A stretch of 64,000 nt of DNA from an uncultured Acidobacteriia bacterium (GTDB lineage Bacteria; Acidobacteriota; Terriglobia; Bryobacterales; Bryobacteraceae): positions 17,949 through 81,948 of the forward strand of contig CAIYVZ010000163.1 in NCBI GenBank assembly GCA_903929755.1. Direction: 5' to 3'. A program made the position numbers and the translations under genes. Positions within the stretch are counted from its first letter, which is position 1; every line of letters begins with the position of its first letter. Positions 16,726 to 24,841 of the stretch are shown one piece after another. The notes below the pieces were generated by a model. It was not told the origin of the DNA. It did no database searches and saw nothing but the letters and a program-made list of their open reading frames with translations.

Positions 16726-18527
16726 AGAAGAAACTGCGGTCTCTGGTGAATGCGCGGGTGTACCAGGTGTTGATGAAACTGGCGCGGCAGTACCGGCGTC
16801 AGTTCGTCATCATTGGCGTCTATTCGTCGCTCTATACGGCAGCCGACCTGATTCAGCCTCTGATTTACCGCCGGGCGATCAACGACGTAGCGGGATTATT
16901 TGTGCCGCCCGGCGCCTCCGTGGTGATTCCAGCGCGGACCCTGGAGCAGATGCTGACGACGCTGATTGGGGCGGTAACGGCGCTGTTTTTCATCAGCGTG
17001 CTGGGCTATTTTTTCCGGCTCCGGGCAAGACGGTACGGAACGCAGGTGGCAAGCGACATGGAATCGTCCCTGATTGTGGAGACCTTCGGGCACGTGCTGC
17101 GCCTGCCGCTGTCGTTCTTCAGTTTGCAGGCGTCGGCCGGTCTGGCGAAAAGGATTGACCAGTCGGATCAGGTCTCCCCCATCGTCTCGGCATTTTCGCA
17201 GGAGATTGCGCCGGAAGCCGTGCGCCTGGTGGGAATCTGCGCCATCATGCTGACACAGAACTGGGAGATGGCGCTGATCTCGACGTGCATGCTGCCCTTT
17301 TATCTGTGGGTGGCGCGCCGGTCCGCGTTGCGGCTGCAAACGAATCTGGAGAGCTACTACGAGCTCTGGGAGAATATTTCGGCGCGCATCTCGGATGCTA
17401 TCGCGGCGGTGAAGACGGTAAAGCTGTCGGGAGCCGAGGCGCGGGAAGAGAAGCGGCTGCGGGACGACTCAACGTTCGCGTACGGGGTATATCTGAAGCG
17501 TGTGTCCATGGCACAGAGCTACTACATCACGCAAAGCGTGCTGAGTAATCTGAGCAAGTCCCTGGTGCTGGGGTATGGCGGCTGGCTGGTGCTGCGGCAA
17601 AAACTAACCCCGGGCGATGTCGTCATGTTCGTGGCCTATCTGGACAAGTTGTATGGTCCCGTGGACTCGCTGAATGAGATCGCTGTCGGGATGCAGAATC
17701 ACACCACGAGCCTGCAGCGAGCAATCGCGCTGCTCGATACGGAAGGCGCGGAGACACCGGGGCCACCCTTGCCGCCGGGTCTGGGGACAGTGGAATTTCG
17801 GGACGTGCATTTCGGGTATGTGCCCGGGCGCGAGGTGCTGAGGGGCCTCAATCTGACGATGCAGCCGGGGAAGATTACGGTTCTGGCCGGGCCCTCGGGC
17901 GCAGGGAAAACCACGACGGCGGATCTGCTGATGAAGCTGTACGAAATGTGGTCGGGTGAAATCTATGTGGATGGGCATCCGTTGTCGGGCGCGGGCCCCT
18001 CGGCGGTGCGCGCCGCCATCGGGGTAGTTGCCGCCGACGGTGCCGTATTTCGCGGGACGCTGGCCGATAACATCCGGTACAAGAGGCCGGAGGCAACTAA
18101 CGATGAGGTTCGGGCGGCGGCCCTTGCGGCGGGCCTGGAACGCTTGCTGACGCGGCTTCCGCAGGGTTTGGAGACCGAGATTGGAGAGCGCGGGCTGGGG
18201 CTGTCGGTCGGCGAACGGCAGAGGCTGCAAATTGCCCGCATCCTGGTGGATCGGCCCCGGTTACTAGTGTTGGATGAGGCGACCGCGAATCTGGATTATG
18301 CCACGGAACTGGAGTTAACACATGCGCTGATCCGGCTGTCGCCCAGACCGACGATGCTGGTGATTGCGCATCGCTACACCATGATGAAGGACGCCGATTA
18401 CGTGTACGTGCTGCAGGAAGGCCGCGTGAGCGAACACGGCACGCCGGCGGAGTTGCTGGCGGCTGGTGGTTGGTTTGCGGAACTGGCCGTGCAGTCCGGC
18501 GAGAGCGAAGACTTGCCGGGCGAGTAG
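16722..18527 (+). CDS. ABC transporter, fused permease-ATPase, ABCB type
   Basis: 601 residues, starting with GTG that overlaps the previous stop (GTGA). A six-segment exporter-type membrane domain runs from about 25 to 320, with intracellular-loop features such as Ser-Arg-Ile-Ser-Asp-Ala-Ile-Ala-Ala-Val-Lys-Thr-Val-Lys. The ATPase has Walker A Gly-Pro-Ser-Gly-Ala-Gly-Lys-Thr (near 390), signature Leu-Ser-Val-Gly-Glu-Arg-Gln-Arg (near 495), and Walker B Leu-Val-Leu-Asp-Glu-Ala-Thr-Ala-Asn-Leu-Asp. Members of this class export lipids, drugs or peptides. Both proteins of the pair share the non-standard Leu-Ser-Val-Gly-Glu signature, which suggests a common history. No substrate gene or TolC-like partner adjoins. 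Confidence 0.88.
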   Translation: MKKKLRSLVNARVYQVLMKLARQYRRQFVIIGVYSSLYTAADLIQPLIYRRAINDVAGLFVPPGASVVIPARTLEQMLTTLIGAVTALFFISVLGYFFRLRARRYGTQVASDMESSLIVETFGHVLRLPLSFFSLQASAGLAKRIDQSDQVSPIVSAFSQEIAPEAVRLVGICAIMLTQNWEMALISTCMLPFYLWVARRSALRLQTNLESYYELWENISARISDAIAAVKTVKLSGAEAREEKRLRDDSTFAYGVYLKRVSMAQSYYITQSVLSNLSKSLVLGYGGWLVLRQKLTPGDVVMFVAYLDKLYGPVDSLNEIAVGMQNHTTSLQRAIALLDTEGAETPGPPLPPGLGTVEFRDVHFGYVPGREVLRGLNLTMQPGKITVLAGPSGAGKTTTADLLMKLYEMWSGEIYVDGHPLSGAGPSAVRAAIGVVAADGAVFRGTLADNIRYKRPEATNDEVRAAALAAGLERLLTRLPQGLETEIGERGLGLSVGERQRLQIARILVDRPRLLVLDEATANLDYATELELTHALIRLSPRPTMLVIAHRYTMMKDADYVYVLQEGRVSEHGTPAELLAAGGWFAELAVQSGESEDLPGE

Positions 18528-18723
18528 CGGCGCAGGACGCCTCGCCCCGGTTCGTAACGGGTCAGAGCTCAACCGCCCCGGACGCGGCCTATGCGGGGAC
18601 AGGGGTCTTTCAGCTGCCGGAGATACAGGGCGATGTGGTCCTTTCGTCGCCCAATACCCGGCCCGCAACGAAGACTCTGCCGCAGACGTGGCACCTCCTG
18701 ACGGGACGTGGGAAGGCCTGTAT

Positions 18724-18729
18724 TATAAT
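18724..18729 (+). promoter_or_regulatory. Candidate -10 box of tRNA-Val
   Basis: A perfect TATAAT lies in an A/T-rich patch 45 bases before the tRNA 5' end, in a region otherwise high in GC. A -35 element is not clear; CTGACG at 18698-18703 is spaced 20 bases away, longer than usual. The implied leader would be about 38 bases. Confidence 0.45.
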
Positions 18730-18773
18730 TGAGGTTTGTGGTTGTTCGTTGACTGCAATCCCCCCTTGTTCAG

Positions 18774-18850
18774 GGGCGCGTAGCTCAGCTGGTTAGAGCG
18801 CCTGCTTCACACGCAGGAGGTCCGGGGTTCGAGTCCCTGCGCGCCCACCA
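18774..18850 (+). tRNA. tRNA-Val (anticodon CAC)
   Basis: A full cloverleaf of 77 bases including an encoded CCA. The acceptor stem GGGCGCG pairs with CGCGCCC. The D arm contains GCTCAGCTGGTTAGAGC. The anticodon stem CCTGC/GCAGG encloses loop TTCACAC, giving anticodon CAC, which reads GUG valine codons. The T arm has GGTTCGAGTCC. The 3' end abuts a truncated recombinase gene, so it has probably served as an integration site. Confidence 0.97.
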
Positions 18851-19181
18851 ATTCTTTCAACAGCTTACAGTACTTGTCCGAATGCCTGAGCCAAGATGGG
18901 CTGCTGGATGCCGTACGGAAAAGGTTCAGTTTCTCCTCCTGCGTTAACACCCGGCCCACTACGTCACGATTCTCCGGCATGTTGGCGACATCATCGGCAA
19001 TCGCGCTCCAACGCTTTGCACGTTTCCGGATCAGTCGCAGGATGTTGACTTCGAGATTCACGGTCCGCTCCTTGACGCCTTCAGCAGCGCGCGCGGTTTG
19101 GTAACTTCGGAGGGTTTCTGCGTTGAGCGGCGAACGCGGATGCCGCCCAAAATCCGAATCAGCACCTTGCTCCGTTCCTTG
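18851..19181 (-). pseudogene. Tyrosine recombinase (integrase) remnant
   Basis: An open minus-strand stretch of about 110 codons, bounded upstream by an in-frame TGA (19182-19184) and running into the tRNA at its lower end. The translation contains Leu-Asn-Ala-Glu-Thr-Leu-Arg-Ser-Tyr, then Arg-Thr-Val-Asn-Leu-Glu-Val-Asn-Ile-Leu-Arg, Arg-Trp-Ser-Ala-Ile-Ala-Asp-Asp-Val, and Val-Gly-Arg-Val-Leu-Thr-Gln-Glu-Glu-Lys-Leu-Asn-Leu-Phe. This is the SAM-like core-binding domain and the junction to the catalytic domain of phage-type integrases. The whole catalytic domain (Arg...His-Xaa-Xaa-Arg...Tyr) is absent. Similarity fades about 15-20 codons before the tRNA. The remnant is dead and marks an old island junction. 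Confidence 0.78.
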
Positions 19182-19425
19182 TCAATGCGGGGGGGCCGTT
19201 CGGCACGCGCCCCGTGCGCGCTGCAACGATTTGAGTCAAGGCATCGGGCAGGGCCAGTTCGGCAAAACTACCCCTACCTGAAGGTGCCGACGCCTTCCCT
19301 GCCATCGTCACCCGCATGTGGAAAGCTCCAGGCAGGAACAACTCCACACCCGCCAGAACAACATTTGCCCCCGTGATGACGCAGAGAGTCAGACAGTCGA
19401 GTTCCACGAAAGTAGCTTGACCTGC

Positions 19426-20052
19426 TTACAACCTGCGGCGGCGGAGAAGCGCGAGGAGAGCCAGAGCGGGCCCGGCCAGAAAGCCGGCGGATGGTTCTGG
19501 CGCCACCACGTCGAGTGACATCTGATAAGCGCCGTATCCACTGTTGGCGTAGACGGTGGCACCAGTACTGCCCTGTGTTACGTAGAATTCTCCCGCTACG
19601 GGTGCCCCTGTGCTGTCCGTAGTGTAACTCCACCGACCCGAAGTATTATTCCCTGTCAGGCCCAGCCAGTATCTGGTGTCAGGTGCCAGCAAGGGAGTTT
19701 CCCCTGCCGTGAGCACAACAAGCGCAAGGAGTTCAGAATCAGCAAAGCTGGAGTCCTCGATGCTGCCGATGTTGGCAAGATGAGCGCCCACTGAGTTGGA
19801 GCCGCTGTCTTCAAACAGGTCCACCGTTATGCTACCCATTGAGGTATTTACGCCTTGCAAGATTAGCCCCACGCTGGTCAGTTGGCCAGCGAAACCGACA
19901 GTCGAAAACGAACTGTACAGTGGCCCGGAATAGGCAATGGGATCTACCCCGGCGGAAGCCCAGGGAGTACTGTCATAGATGGCAGTCGCGTGGAGGCTCC
20001 CGCAGGTAAGAAGAATTGCGGCGCAAAGAGCCGCTATCAGAGATTTGTTCAT
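19426..20052 (-). CDS. PEP-CTERM sorting-domain protein
   Basis: 208 residues from the ATG at 20052, chosen because it gives a clean signal peptide (Met-Asn-Lys-Ser-Leu-Ile-Ala-Ala-Leu...); AGGATA lies about 9 bases upstream. The mature part is a Gly/Ser/Thr-rich beta-type domain with no catalytic motif seen. It ends in Ala-Pro-Glu-Pro-Ser, a hydrophobic segment and Arg-Arg-Arg-Arg-Leu, the PEP-CTERM exosortase signal. Such proteins are anchored or secreted through exosortase and often join the extracellular matrix. No exosortase gene is in the window. It lies between the integrase remnant and the surface-fibre cluster, on the same strand, and may be part of the same island. Confidence 0.85.
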   Translation of the reverse strand: MNKSLIAALCAAILLTCGSLHATAIYDSTPWASAGVDPIAYSGPLYSSFSTVGFAGQLTSVGLILQGVNTSMGSITVDLFEDSGSNSVGAHLANIGSIEDSSFADSELLALVVLTAGETPLLAPDTRYWLGLTGNNTSGRWSYTTDSTGAPVAGEFYVTQGSTGATVYANSGYGAYQMSLDVVAPEPSAGFLAGPALALLALLRRRRL

Positions 20053-20431
20053 TTTTGTTATCCTGTGAGCCGGGTAAACCCGGATTCTGTTCTGGCGGCC
20101 CGCAATCCGCACGCCCCCATGCGTTCCGGGACAAATAAAGCAATTGCGCAGCCATTACCTCTCCCCTCTGTGCCAGGAGCGCTGACTCCGAGTCCAGTAC
20201 CCATTTCTGATGCCACAACCTGTCTTTCAATAGCCGCGAGGCCACTCCTGACCTTGAGAAAGCAACCAGCCAGATACGCTAACCCGTCTTGTTGCGGAAC
20301 GCGTTTTGAAACAGTGTCCCGTTCCGTAACAGTGCGGGAAAGCCTTGCCGGACTTGTTCGCTTCCATTGCGGGGGCTCCCACTGTGCCGGCGAAGGGGCA
20401 CCGTGTATCTTGAGCAAGCAGGCCTTCATCT
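20053..20431. other. Intergenic, between PEP-CTERM gene and adhesin-like gene
   Basis: 379 bases. No gene, tRNA or convincing hairpin recognised; it probably carries the PEP-CTERM promoter. I compared it by eye with the cyclic-di-GMP riboswitch pattern and found no match. Confidence 0.45.
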
Positions 20432-22396
20432 CTATTGCACCGTGAACGCGCTGCTGGTTATCGAAGTGAGGCCCGACGAGGAGGCCGTCAAGGTACGCGA
20501 CCCAGTGCTCGCACCGCTCGAGACTTTAAGGTTCGAGAATGTAGCCACACCGTTTACCGCCTGCACGTTTTTTGTCGAACCACCAGTGAGAGTCGAGGTG
20601 GTCGACATGGTGACGTTCGTATTGCTGGTAGTGACGGTATTGCCGTACAGATCCTGAATCAGGACCGTTGGAGCCGGAGTAATGACACTGCTTCGCGCGG
20701 TAGTGCTCGGCTGCTGACCAAAGGCCAGCTTCGAAGCGGCTGCCGCCGAGACAGTGAAACTATTGCTCGCGACGCTTGGCAGCCCTGAACTGGACGCTGT
20801 GAGAGTATACGCGCCGCTGGTGGTTGGCTTCAGGTTCGTGAATGAGGCAACGCCGCTCACTGCGTTGACGGTGAGGGTCGAGCCCGTTAACCACGTACCC
20901 CCGGAAGTGAAGCCTGTGGTAATCGATGCAGTACTCGTGGTGACTAAGTTGCCGTAGACATCGGTGACGCTCACTGTTACAGAGGGCGTAATTGCATTGC
21001 CCGCCGTGACGTTGGCCGGTTGAGCACCGAATACGAGTTTGTTGACGGTTGAGGGAGAAACCGTAAAGCTGCTGCTTGTGGCTCCGGTCAGGGCACCGTC
21101 GGTTGCCGCGAGAGTATAGGCACCGGCTGCTGTTGGAACAAGATTTGAGAATGTCGCAACGCCGGCAACGGCGTTGACGGTCAGCGTAGAGCTTCCTGCA
21201 AGAACGCCACCAGAACTAATTCCGATCGTCACAGCCGAGGTGTTGCCTGTCAAGGTATTGCCATAGGCGTCTGTGACCCGCACAGTCACGGCAGGCGTGA
21301 TGGCGCTGCCGGCATTTACGGCGGAAGGCTGTATTCCGAACAGGAGTTTGGTCGCGGTGGTTCCGGCGGCTACCGTAAAGCTATTGCTGGTTGCGGATGT
21401 CGAGCCGCTCGATGCGGCTGTCAGAGTGTAGGATCCGCTGGTTGTTGGTATCAGATTGGAGAAAGTAGCGACTCCGCTGACCGCCGCGACGCTGAGCGTG
21501 GAACTTCCCGCGAATGTCCCGCTGCCACTGATCGTGATGGTCACCGTGCTGGTGATGCTGGTGATGGTGGTGCCCAGAGAATTGACAAACTTCACCTTGA
21601 CGGACGGACTAATGGCGTTGCCGGCGGTTACGTTAGAGGGTTGAATCTGGAATTGAAGTGTGGGGGGCAATCCCGCCAAAATATTGAAGGAGGAACTGGT
21701 TGCACTGGTGAGGCCTGTGGAGGATGCCACCAGAGTGTAACCGGTTCCTGTTGCTGCGATACTGAGATCGTCAAAAGTTGCGATTCCGTTTACCGCCGCG
21801 CGCGTAACCGTGCCGGCAAGAGTGCCACTGCCAGGGTTGGTGCCGATGGCCATAGTAATAGACGCAGTACTGCTGGTGATGAGAGTCCCAAAGCTGTCCA
21901 GAACCCGGACCGTCAGGGAAGGCGCTATTACCGCACCCGAGGAATAGCTGGCACCAGTTCCCTGCACAAACGCCAAGGAAGCCGCAGTATGGGGCCAGAC
22001 AACATTGGAGCTCAGGGCACTGTCTGACGTACGGGCACAGACGTAGTTATTTTGATTCGTACCAAATGGAATTGTGTTGAGGGGAATCGTGTAGGCGCCG
22101 GAAGAGGTCTGCGTCAGCGACCCGGTTACGGAACTGCAGGAGGAAGTAGTGTCACCCCACACCTGGGCCGTTACACCGATTTTCAGGCGAAGCTTCAGCA
22201 CTGCGTTGGCTCCGCTCTGCGTCACCAGCATTTGTTCTGCTACCGAAACACCGATGACACCGGAGCCAGTATTTGACATCACCTGGGCATTGGCCATGCC
22301 AGCAAGAACCAGCATCATCAACAAAAGCCCGCGGAAGACGCACCCTGCGCTTACTCTTACTTCGGAATGTCTTCTGCCTGCGTTCGTTGGTTTCAT
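20432..22396 (-). CDS. Secreted Ig-like repeat protein, candidate adhesin
   Basis: 654 residues. A signal peptide of about 38 residues is followed by a distinct N-terminal domain (about 39-138) with two cysteines about 40 residues apart (near 83 and 117). Five tandem repeats of about 95-105 residues fill the rest. Each repeat has a start like Leu-Xaa-Phe-Xaa-Xaa-Gln-Pro, then Ala-Gly-Xaa-Ala-Ile-Thr-Pro-Ser-Val-Thr-Val, Asp-Xaa-Tyr-Gly-Asn, Val-Xaa-Gly-Val-Ala-Thr-Phe-Xaa-Asn-Leu and a closing Thr-Ser-Xaa-Ser-Phe-Thr-Val strand. This is the bacterial Ig-like fold seen in adhesins. There is no C-terminal anchor, PEP-CTERM or barrel. It starts 15 bases after the barrel gene and is last of the cluster. 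The N-terminal domain may attach it to the fibre or usher; that is inference. Confidence 0.8.
   Translation of the reverse strand: MKPTNAGRRHSEVRVSAGCVFRGLLLMMLVLAGMANAQVMSNTGSGVIGVSVAEQMLVTQSGANAVLKLRLKIGVTAQVWGDTTSSCSSVTGSLTQTSSGAYTIPLNTIPFGTNQNNYVCARTSDSALSSNVVWPHTAASLAFVQGTGASYSSGAVIAPSLTVRVLDSFGTLITSSTASITMAIGTNPGSGTLAGTVTRAAVNGIATFDDLSIAATGTGYTLVASSTGLTSATSSSFNILAGLPPTLQFQIQPSNVTAGNAISPSVKVKFVNSLGTTITSITSTVTITISGSGTFAGSSTLSVAAVSGVATFSNLIPTTSGSYTLTAASSGSTSATSNSFTVAAGTTATKLLFGIQPSAVNAGSAITPAVTVRVTDAYGNTLTGNTSAVTIGISSGGVLAGSSTLTVNAVAGVATFSNLVPTAAGAYTLAATDGALTGATSSSFTVSPSTVNKLVFGAQPANVTAGNAITPSVTVSVTDVYGNLVTTSTASITTGFTSGGTWLTGSTLTVNAVSGVASFTNLKPTTSGAYTLTASSSGLPSVASNSFTVSAAAASKLAFGQQPSTTARSSVITPAPTVLIQDLYGNTVTTSNTNVTMSTTSTLTGGSTKNVQAVNGVATFSNLKVSSGASTGSRTLTASSSGLTSITSSAFTVQ
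20435..21976 (-). repeat. Five tandem Ig-like coding repeats, about 300 bp each
   Basis: A divergent repeat array inside the Ig-like protein gene. The unit is about 290-315 bp and conserved at protein level (motifs Gly-Val-Ala-Thr-Phe and Ser-Phe-Thr-Val recur), much less at DNA level. This argues for old duplications under selection rather than recent slippage. Confidence 0.8.
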
Positions 22397-22411
22397 GGCC
22401 TGTCTTCGCTT

Positions 22412-24772
22412 CTATTTGATCCGGATTGGTGCTGCCTGCAGTTTCAGGTCACGTACCGGCTTGGCTTCAACCACTTTCTTCCGAATTTCGAAGCTGGCCG
22501 GTGGAACGGGAGATGTTGCATTTGCGTCTGCCGCGAGATTGGCTGCCGATACCAGCTCGAAGCCTTCGGGGAGAGTCTTTTCGTCGAGAGTGATCTCATA
22601 GTGACCCTCCTTCAGGTTGGAGAAGGCGAAGGTTCCATCGGCATACGGCGTCGTATAAGAAGAACCGCCCTTTAGTCTGAGGACAACGTTCTCAAGATCC
22701 GCGCCCGTCGGCCCGAGAACGCGCCCTTTGATCCCGGCGAGGCGATAAACAGAAAAATCTGCCCGAACGAGGCTCCGGGGGGCCACCAGGGCCTTCGCCG
22801 CAACTTTCTCGCCGGGTTCGTAGTCGGTTGGCAGTTGTTCCATGTTCAACGCAATCTCATGGCTGCCCTCGGCAACCTCAGTGAACGCATAGTATCCGCC
22901 GGCATCGCTGACAGTGGTGCGATTCCGGTCAATGCTGATCGATACGCCAGCGGCAGGGCGCGGTCCCGCCAGGGACATTTCCATCACCATGCCACGGACT
23001 GTTCCCACCAGGGGTACCCGCGCCGCTGCATACTGGGCCAGGCCGCCGGACTCCGTGACTTTCTTACCCCAGTGCAGTTCCCGGGTCATCCGGAACAGAA
23101 GACTCCACTGGTTGATTGCCGCCAGTTGTGTGTTCGCTCCAATGCCGGTATTTCCAAACAGGAAGGCGTTTTCCGGATTCAGAAACGTATTCAGTTTGTT
23201 GCGGAAGGCTTCGGCTTCCAGTCGCCAACCCCGGGAAAGAGGCGCTGTGACACCGATAACCGTCGTATTGAATGTGCTGGTGCTGAAGACGCTCTGGTTG
23301 AGGACATCACTCCCCAGGTCAACATTTCCGTGGAAATTCACGCCGTGCCAGGAACCCGCGAGAGAACCGCGGTAGAACACGGTGGTCCGATTCTGCACCG
23401 ACTCTGACTGCTGAAGCCGTGCGGAAAAACCGGCCGAGAGCCACTTCCACGCAAAAGTATCACCCGCTTCTGTAAGTCGCTGGTGCTGCAGTTCCCCGTT
23501 ATTGTTGAGCTTCAGGTCAGTGAGAGAAACACGCAGATTGTGACGGCCAACGGGGCGATTCAGAGAGACGCTCACCTGCTGGTTATTCGACGGCAGTACT
23601 TCTGCATTCGACAGGGTTTGCTGTAGCTGAATAGTTGAGACGGACCCGGAGGCACTGAAATGCCATGGCAGGGTAAGAGAGAGTCCGCCACCGTAACCTT
23701 TGCTGTGAAAAGTAACCAGCTCCGGATTGGCTTCGAGGTTGTTCGAGTAGATATTTCCGGAGCCGTACAGGTCCAGCCAGCCGAACGGGCGAAAGTGGGC
23801 TTCTGCGTAAGGACCTTCGCGGTCACCTGCGAAGAGGCCCAGAAGAGGCATGTATGAGGCACTCTGCCGGACGTAGTTTGCCTTAATGGTGACTTTGTCC
23901 GATTCCCAGGATGGGCCTGCAAAGAATGACAGAGGCGCCGCGTTTGCCGGGGCGACGTCAGTGCCGGCAGTTGCGGCCGGGGAGGTAGCCCGTGAAAGGC
24001 TGAGTTCAGAATAGAACTTCAGGCCATGCGTGCCGGTGCCGGGAATAATCGTGTAGCTGGATTCTGCCTGCAGACTATCGGCGCTAAGGAAACTATGGCC
24101 GGGCAGACTCCACGCGCTTTTGCGCCCAAAGACAGCCTCGGAAGTAGTCAGGTGAAGGTACCGGACACCCACCTCCCACCGGTCGCTCAGCTTCTGATGC
24201 ATCGTTGCACCCAGCACCGTTTGTGGCAGCAGGGTGCGGTAAGGTATGCGCGGCCCCCCCAGCACAGACTCTTTGCCGGCGAACAACTGGTAGGTTCGAT
24301 TCGCGCGCTTCATTACGATTCGTGCTCCCCGCGCGGAGATCTCAGGGCGGTACACGTTATTGAAGGGACTCTCAGTCAGGCTGGAAGCGAACTTAAAGTC
24401 GCCTCCCGTGAGATCCCAGTGCCAGCCCCACCGGGCAAGCCCCTCCACGCCCAGGTAGATGTTGCCACTATGGAAACCGTTTGAACCATAGCCTTCCAGG
24501 CCGGCTTTCAGCAGGCCGAGGCCCGGGATGAACATAGCTGTAGTGCCGGCCATCCCGGAGGTCCCCAGCAACGCAGTTCCCGCAGCAGCTGCGTAGTAGC
24601 CCTGGAGTGCCACCTGGGCCTCACCGCTAAACTCCCTTGATGGGGTGATTGCGGCGTTCTGGTCCTTGCTGGTGTCAGCCACTTGCGCAAAAACAGGTGC
24701 CGAGCAGATCATGAGCGGCAAAAGGGCCAGTCTCAATAAGTTGGCGCCGCGGGATGGGCAGGATAAGTACAT
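22412..24772 (-). CDS. Outer-membrane beta-barrel with usher-like C-terminal domains
   Basis: 786 residues, signal peptide about 1-30. Residues 45-590 alternate polar and hydrophobic residues in short strands with Tyr/Trp/Phe at strand ends (Arg-Trp-Glu-Val-Gly-Val-Arg-Tyr-Leu-His-Leu), as in an outer-membrane barrel. Two small beta-sandwich domains follow: about 595-665 (Gly-Val-Ser-Ile-Ser-Ile-Asp-Arg, Gly-Gly-Tyr-Tyr-Ala-Phe, Glu-Gln-Leu-Pro-Thr-Asp-Tyr) and about 685-755 (Gly-Arg-Val-Leu-Gly-Pro, Asp-Gly-Thr-Phe-Ala-Phe, Lys-Thr-Leu-Pro-Glu-Gly-Phe). Paired sandwiches with Leu-Pro-Xaa-Gly/Asp-Tyr/Phe closing motifs resemble the periplasmic C-terminal domains of usher-like or SdrD/carboxypeptidase-regulatory proteins. 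The order chaperone-barrel-adhesin copies chaperone-usher operons. I could not recognise a classical FimD plug or N-terminal domain, so usher function is inferred. Confidence 0.7.
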   Translation of the reverse strand: MYLSCPSRGANLLRLALLPLMICSAPVFAQVADTSKDQNAAITPSREFSGEAQVALQGYYAAAAGTALLGTSGMAGTTAMFIPGLGLLKAGLEGYGSNGFHSGNIYLGVEGLARWGWHWDLTGGDFKFASSLTESPFNNVYRPEISARGARIVMKRANRTYQLFAGKESVLGGPRIPYRTLLPQTVLGATMHQKLSDRWEVGVRYLHLTTSEAVFGRKSAWSLPGHSFLSADSLQAESSYTIIPGTGTHGLKFYSELSLSRATSPAATAGTDVAPANAAPLSFFAGPSWESDKVTIKANYVRQSASYMPLLGLFAGDREGPYAEAHFRPFGWLDLYGSGNIYSNNLEANPELVTFHSKGYGGGLSLTLPWHFSASGSVSTIQLQQTLSNAEVLPSNNQQVSVSLNRPVGRHNLRVSLTDLKLNNNGELQHQRLTEAGDTFAWKWLSAGFSARLQQSESVQNRTTVFYRGSLAGSWHGVNFHGNVDLGSDVLNQSVFSTSTFNTTVIGVTAPLSRGWRLEAEAFRNKLNTFLNPENAFLFGNTGIGANTQLAAINQWSLLFRMTRELHWGKKVTESGGLAQYAAARVPLVGTVRGMVMEMSLAGPRPAAGVSISIDRNRTTVSDAGGYYAFTEVAEGSHEIALNMEQLPTDYEPGEKVAAKALVAPRSLVRADFSVYRLAGIKGRVLGPTGADLENVVLRLKGGSSYTTPYADGTFAFSNLKEGHYEITLDEKTLPEGFELVSAANLAADANATSPVPPASFEIRKKVVEAKPVRDLKLQAAPIRIK

Positions 24773-24841
24773 CAGGCTCTCTGATTATTTCGGGGGAAGA
24801 CGTAAAGGGCTTTTGCTGCGTCACCTCCGGAATGAAGCAGG

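Noticed and set aside
18807..18850. Continuation of the integrase frame through the tRNA
   Set aside because: The end of that frame is translation of the complement of tRNA-Val. The protein call stops at 18851.
19159..19407. Minus-strand frame of 82 codons beside the integrase remnant
   Set aside because: No recognised family, no convincing ribosome-binding site and overlap with the remnant. It may be decayed integrase-associated sequence.
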